This document shows positions 43,637 through 47,439 of a stretch of DNA of 47,439 bases, one piece after another. This stretch comes from Pirellulales bacterium. GTDB taxonomy: Bacteria > Planctomycetota > Planctomycetia > Pirellulales > JACPPG01. A model generated the notes under the pieces. It made no database searches, was not told the DNA's origin, and saw nothing but the letters and a program-made list of their open reading frames with translations. Made by a program: the position numbers and the translations under genes. The DNA lies in NCBI GenBank assembly GCA_035546535.1, contig DASZWQ010000091.1:1-47439 (forward strand). The letters are read 5' to 3'. Numbering within the stretch: position 1 is the stretch's first letter; the number at the start of each line of letters is the position of its first letter.

Positions 43637-46141
43637 ATGAACCGTGTTACCGCACGCATTGATCCGCTGGGGAATCGCAGCAGCTATACCTATGACTTAA
43701 ACGGTCGATTGACGTCGTCCACCGATCCGCTCAACGAGACTAGTTCGCGGCGGTATGACAATAATGGCTGCCTGATCGCTCTCATCGATCCACTGGGCAA
43801 TCGCACTTCGTATGCCTACGACGCGGCGGGGAATGTTCGCAGAAACATCGACGCCTTGGGCAGAATCGCCACAATCACCTACGACAGTGCGGAGCGGCTC
43901 GTCGTCGCCATCGAGCCGCTCGGTCAACGGACGACCTATGGTTATGACGCGGTTGGGAATCAAATATCGGTAACCAATCCACTTGGGAATACGGTCAGCA
44001 ATCGCTTCGACAAAGAGAACCGTCTCAGTGCGCTCATCGATCCACTCGGAAATCGCACTTCCACGACTTATGACCTGGCGGGCAATCTTAGCGCAATCAT
44101 CGATCCGCTCAATCATCGAGCGACGTTCACGGTTAACGCCCTGCAGCTTCCGGCGACCCAACAGGACGCGTTGGGAAATACGACGACTTTTGTCTACAAC
44201 AAGGATGGAGACAGAATCGGCCTGATCGACGCAAATGGCCATCGGACGACATTCGTCTATGACGCCGATGAGCGGATCAAGTCGACCATCGATGCCAATC
44301 GCAACCGTACGACCAATGTTTTTGACGCCGCGTCGCGATGGGTGGGCCTGATCGACGCCCGAGGGAAGCGCACGACGATGGTCTATGATAAGGCTGGTCG
44401 TCTAACGATGAAGATCGATCCGCTGCTGCGGCGCACGTCCTACACTTATGATGCTGTTGGGCGCACGAAATCTCGCCTTGATCCTCGTCTTGTCCGTACG
44501 ACCTATTCTTACGACGCCGCGAGTCGCCCCACAGGGCGCCGTTATTCGGCGGATCCCCCGGTAACGATGGCCTATGACGGCGTCGGCAATCGCACGCAAT
44601 TACGCGATAGCACCGGCAATACGACGTACAGCTATGACAAGCTCGATCGCCTCTCAGTAGTGACCAACCCGGCCGGCAAACGCATCACCTATTCCTACGA
44701 TGCGGCTTCGCGCCGCAGCGTTATGACCGAGCCGTTCGGAGGGCGATTCAGCTACAGCTACGACACGGCGAATCGATTGACTCGCTTGCTGAACCCGGAA
44801 GGAGATCGAACGACGTGGTCCTATGATGCGGCGAGTCGTGTCACACGGATGGTGCAAGCCAACGGGGTGAGCACCAGTACGTCATACGATGCGACGAATC
44901 GAATTACGCGTCTGGCAGCACTCGGCACAAGCATTACGACCATTGTCGTCAATAGCTACAGGTACGACGCTGTGGGAAACGCGGTGGCCGGAACCTCGAC
45001 GAATGAGGTGAACAGTGCGTTGATGACAACGACTTGGACGTACGACCCGGTCTATCAACTGCTTCGCGAGAATCCGCAGGGCGCAAGTCCTACGACCCAC
45101 GTCTACGACGCTGCCGGGAATCGGACGCAGCTGCGCACCGGTGCCCTGGTAACGACGTACAGCTACGACGTCGCCAATCAACTGCGGAACGCAAACAATA
45201 CCGGGGTTGTTACGACCTATCTCTTTGATGGGGCCGGGAATCAAAAAGGAGCGAAAACCGCCACTGCCGCCGTGACCCACGTGTGGGACAACGAAAACCG
45301 GCTGAGCCGTTACGACCTCGGCAGTGGCAGTCTCGTCACCTGCACCTATAATGCAGACGGCCTGCGCGCAACGAAGGTGCAGGCGGGAACGACCACGAAA
45401 TTCCTCTGGGATGTGCAGAGCCCGCTGGAAGAAACTGATGGCAGCAACGCGCTGCAGGTCGTCTACACGGGTGTGCCAACAACGTTTGGTAACCTTGTCA
45501 GCCTGCGACAGACGACGCCCGCTAACAGCTACTACTATCATCTTGACCGGCTGGGTTCGGCGCAGCTCGTAACCGCCGTCGGGGGGGCCGCGTTGGCAAA
45601 CTATAGTTACGGGGCTTACGGGAACGTCACCTCGGGTAAGCAACTACTCACCCAGCAGTACCAATTTCTAGGCGGGGTGGGGTACTATACGGACTCGAGT
45701 TTGCTCTACGTGCGGCAACGATATTATAATCCGAATCTGGCGCGATGGCTGAGTCAGGATCCGATCGAAACCGATGAGTGGAACCTATACAGATATGTTG
45801 GTGGCAATCCAGTCAATGGGATCGACCCAAGTGGACTTGACGTACTCGGGTTTGGATGTCCGAGTTGGGACGATTACTGCCACTACTTTTGGCATCCGCT
45901 CGGCGGTTGCGATCGCCGGCCCCAACCTCAGCAGGCGACGCCAATCGTTCCAATTGGGCCGATGGGGCCAGATGCAAGGGCCTGGAAGACATGGATGAAT
46001 ATCCAGCGTATGTTTCCGAATAAAAATCTTGCGTGCGAAATGCTTGTACGAACGCGTGATGCTGCCTTGCGAGCGGGAAATGGCGTGCTTGCTCGAGCAT
46101 ATTCGGCCATTATCGCAACAGAGTGTCCTGGGTTCATTTGA
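43637..46141 (+). CDS. Rhs/YD-repeat protein with variable C-terminal tail
   Basis: An 834-residue protein from the ATG at 43637; the frame is open upstream but runs through the tRNA. It holds about 25 YD repeats (IDPLGNRTSYAYD..G pattern), then the Rhs core end: YHLDRLGSAQLVTAVGGAALANYSYGAYGN, LYVRQRYYNPNLARWLSQDPIETDEWNLYRYVGGNPVNGIDPSG. The last 100 residues after DPSG are unrelated to the repeats (GFGCPSWDDYCHYFWHPLGG...AWKTWMNIQRMFPNKNLACEM...ATECPGFI) and take the place of the toxin domain in Rhs proteins; no known fold is recognised. There is no signal peptide or N-terminal domain, so the gene looks 5'-truncated. It appears less GC-rich than the core genes to its left. Confidence 0.85.
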   Translation: MNRVTARIDPLGNRSSYTYDLNGRLTSSTDPLNETSSRRYDNNGCLIALIDPLGNRTSYAYDAAGNVRRNIDALGRIATITYDSAERLVVAIEPLGQRTTYGYDAVGNQISVTNPLGNTVSNRFDKENRLSALIDPLGNRTSTTYDLAGNLSAIIDPLNHRATFTVNALQLPATQQDALGNTTTFVYNKDGDRIGLIDANGHRTTFVYDADERIKSTIDANRNRTTNVFDAASRWVGLIDARGKRTTMVYDKAGRLTMKIDPLLRRTSYTYDAVGRTKSRLDPRLVRTTYSYDAASRPTGRRYSADPPVTMAYDGVGNRTQLRDSTGNTTYSYDKLDRLSVVTNPAGKRITYSYDAASRRSVMTEPFGGRFSYSYDTANRLTRLLNPEGDRTTWSYDAASRVTRMVQANGVSTSTSYDATNRITRLAALGTSITTIVVNSYRYDAVGNAVAGTSTNEVNSALMTTTWTYDPVYQLLRENPQGASPTTHVYDAAGNRTQLRTGALVTTYSYDVANQLRNANNTGVVTTYLFDGAGNQKGAKTATAAVTHVWDNENRLSRYDLGSGSLVTCTYNADGLRATKVQAGTTTKFLWDVQSPLEETDGSNALQVVYTGVPTTFGNLVSLRQTTPANSYYYHLDRLGSAQLVTAVGGAALANYSYGAYGNVTSGKQLLTQQYQFLGGVGYYTDSSLLYVRQRYYNPNLARWLSQDPIETDEWNLYRYVGGNPVNGIDPSGLDVLGFGCPSWDDYCHYFWHPLGGCDRRPQPQQATPIVPIGPMGPDARAWKTWMNIQRMFPNKNLACEMLVRTRDAALRAGNGVLARAYSAIIATECPGFI

Positions 46142-46166
46142 AACACAGAACATTTAGAACAGCCCT

Positions 46167-47231
46167 ATGTTTGGACGTTCCGAAATACGCAGGCGATCGA
46201 GATTACTCTCGACAATCGTCGAGGTGGGAGGAAGATACAGCTACGGTGACCCTTGCGAGCGCAGGATCATTCAGCATTTGTTGCAGCTACCAAATATCAC
46301 TGCCCGACAGGCGCTGGTACAGCCTTCCGAAATAGCGCTCAATGGGGTGGCTTTGGATGATCGTTTTGTGGATTCGCTGACGAATTTTTCTTGGCTGCGT
46401 TCGCTTTTGATTGCTGGATCAGACGTATCCGACCGGTCGTTGGCGCATATAGGTTATATGAGCTGGCTGCAATTTCTCGTTATTAGTGGAAACCCAGTCG
46501 GTGCAGACGGCATCCGATCCCTTGCGCGGCTCAGCGGACTAAGAATGCTGGATGCCAGCCGAACGCACGCCACATCATCATCGTTTGAAGGAGCCACTTG
46601 GCTTCGGTCTGTCCAAGACATTTCAATTGACGAATCGCACGTTGACGGCGAGATTTGGCATGTTCTCAAACCCGCTACGCAACTAACATCAATTAGCGTG
46701 GGCGGCTCCCGAGTAACTTGTGAATCACTCGCGAACGTCAAGCATTTCACACAATTGCGTTCCTTGTGCCTGAATAATCTCGGGATTAGCGATGCCGACC
46801 TAATTCACCTGCTGGCCTTAAACTCGCTTACGGCGCTTTATCTTGGAGCTAATCAGATCACCGATGACGGAGTTGCGGAGATTTCGAGACACCCGAGGAT
46901 TAAGGTGCTCAGTATCTTTGGCACGAATGTAACTGATGCTGGCCTGGCAACTATTGCCATGTTGAATGCACTTGAAGAGTTATTTCTCGATAACACAGAC
47001 GTTACAACGTCCGGAATTCAACAACTGTCGTCGATGCCACGTTTGCGAACCCTCTCGATTACAGCGACGCAAATATCAAAGGGTGTCGTAAATGTTTTGC
47101 GGAAGTTCAGAACACTAGAACGCGTAGTCCTTGACACGAGTGCAGCGGAGCAAAACCGGCTGGTTCCTCGAGATACTGGCGGCTATTTTGAATGCATAGT
47201 TGCTCCAGTACATGTCCCTCCCGAAAAGTGA
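46167..47231 (+). CDS. Leucine-rich-repeat protein downstream of the Rhs gene
   Basis: A 354-residue protein starting 25 bases after the Rhs stop. After about 60 residues (MFGRSEIRRRSRLLSTIVEVGG...) come at least nine LRR units of the planctomycete type (LTALYLGANQITDDGVAEIS, IKVLSIFGTNVTDAGLATIAML, LEELFLDNTDVTTSGIQQLS). No signal peptide or membrane segment. It could be the immunity or partner protein of the Rhs tail because of its position, but LRR proteins are common in this phylum. It looks clearly AT-richer than the rest of the window. The last codons (VPPEK) lie within the first copy of a 30-base direct repeat. Confidence 0.72.
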   Translation: MFGRSEIRRRSRLLSTIVEVGGRYSYGDPCERRIIQHLLQLPNITARQALVQPSEIALNGVALDDRFVDSLTNFSWLRSLLIAGSDVSDRSLAHIGYMSWLQFLVISGNPVGADGIRSLARLSGLRMLDASRTHATSSSFEGATWLRSVQDISIDESHVDGEIWHVLKPATQLTSISVGGSRVTCESLANVKHFTQLRSLCLNNLGISDADLIHLLALNSLTALYLGANQITDDGVAEISRHPRIKVLSIFGTNVTDAGLATIAMLNALEELFLDNTDVTTSGIQQLSSMPRLRTLSITATQISKGVVNVLRKFRTLERVVLDTSAAEQNRLVPRDTGGYFECIVAPVHVPPEK

Positions 47232-47322
47232 ATCCGGCAACCTGGGCAAGACTGATTCGGGACGACCAGATTCAAGGACACGCCTGTCTCTACCGAAAAG
47301 TGCATCCGGGAATCTGGGCAAG
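47221..47322 (+). repeat. Direct repeat pair at the right edge
   Basis: CCGAAAAGTGAATCCGGCAA plus CCTGGGCAAG (47221-47250) recurs at 47293-47322 with 27 of 30 identical bases, 72 bases apart. Because 72 is a multiple of three, both copies share one frame, which reads RKVNPATWARL and RKVHPGIWARL in a 69-codon open frame (47192-47401). It may be the remnant of a tandem-repeat gene or a recombination product. The window ends before it can be judged. Confidence 0.45.
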
Positions 47323-47439
47323 GTTGAACGAGCAAAGCAAAGTCGCCGGAGCAAAGGCAGGGGTGCAAATCGCGACCGAATTGGGCATGAAATGGTCGTA
47401 ACAGCGCGTTGGTAACGAATTGGGCGCAGTAAGCCACAG

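Noticed and set aside
43680..45300. CRISPR-like periodicity in the Rhs gene
   Set aside because: The regular pattern is from diverged YD codon repeats inside a coding frame, without identical repeats or spacers.

Overview
The window looks like chromosomal DNA of a GC-rich planctomycete, probably Pirellulales-like. This is inference from several family-level markers: a surface protein with the planctomycete-type FETFEDRCMLS leader motif (1-1467), DUF1207 and DUF1598 proteins, a secreted sulfatase, soluble and membrane-bound Ser/Thr kinase-type proteins, a thioredoxin/beta-propeller fusion, a very cysteine-rich secreted protein and leucine-rich-repeat proteins. No rRNA, CRISPR array or prophage was seen. 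There is one tRNA, tRNA-Pro(TGG).

Layout. 1-1.5 kb: 5' part of a tectonin-like propeller surface protein on the minus strand. 1.8-2.0 kb: first copy of a 157-bp MITE-like element; its near-identical twin lies at 12.5 kb. 2.0-4.5 kb: RbsA/RbsC-type sugar importer without its binding protein. 4.9-5.9 kb: soluble Ser/Thr kinase. 5.9-10.0 kb: glycolate oxidase operon glcD-glcE-glcF (minus). 10.2-12.1 kb: DUF1207 outer-membrane-type protein and a 2-oxoglutarate oxygenase-like protein. 12.9-15.7 kb: pyruvate phosphate dikinase. 15.7-16.4 kb: REP-associated tyrosine transposase between two inverted REP palindromes. 16.4-18.0 kb: sulfatase with an overlapping upstream small membrane protein. 18.1-20.2 kb: FAH-family hydrolase and an RmlD-like reductase. 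20.4-23.1 kb: pseudokinase with an exported beta-helix-like tail, and a Flp pilin. 23.2-27.7 kb: NUDIX hydrolase, site-2 protease, a conserved hypothetical, a YgfZ-like protein and a LarA-like protein. 27.9-32.3 kb: TlpA fusion, small membrane protein and a divergent phosphoglycerate kinase. 32.4-36.8 kb: Hpt protein, a candidate 43-aa gene, the Cys-rich protein, a DUF1598 protein and a secreted hypothetical. 36.8-42.6 kb: DedA, ApbE, a cytochrome c'-like protein, a HEPN/108-aa pair (the HEPN gene has an in-frame TAA), fructose-1,6-bisphosphatase and two small membrane proteins. 42.7-47.4 kb: truncated TrmH-like gene, tRNA-Pro, then an Rhs/YD-repeat gene and an LRR gene that appear less GC-rich and look like accessory DNA next to the tRNA.

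How genes may work together: glycolate oxidation, PPDK, fructose-1,6-bisphosphatase and a PGK-like protein fit two-carbon salvage and gluconeogenesis. The sulfatase, sugar importer, RmlD-like protein and surface proteins fit polysaccharide use and envelope building. Gaps are rich in palindromic repeats of several unrelated families. The best candidates for something undescribed are the tRNA-adjacent Rhs/LRR pair, the HEPN/108-aa operon, the 157-bp MITE family and the SD-led 43-aa ORF.
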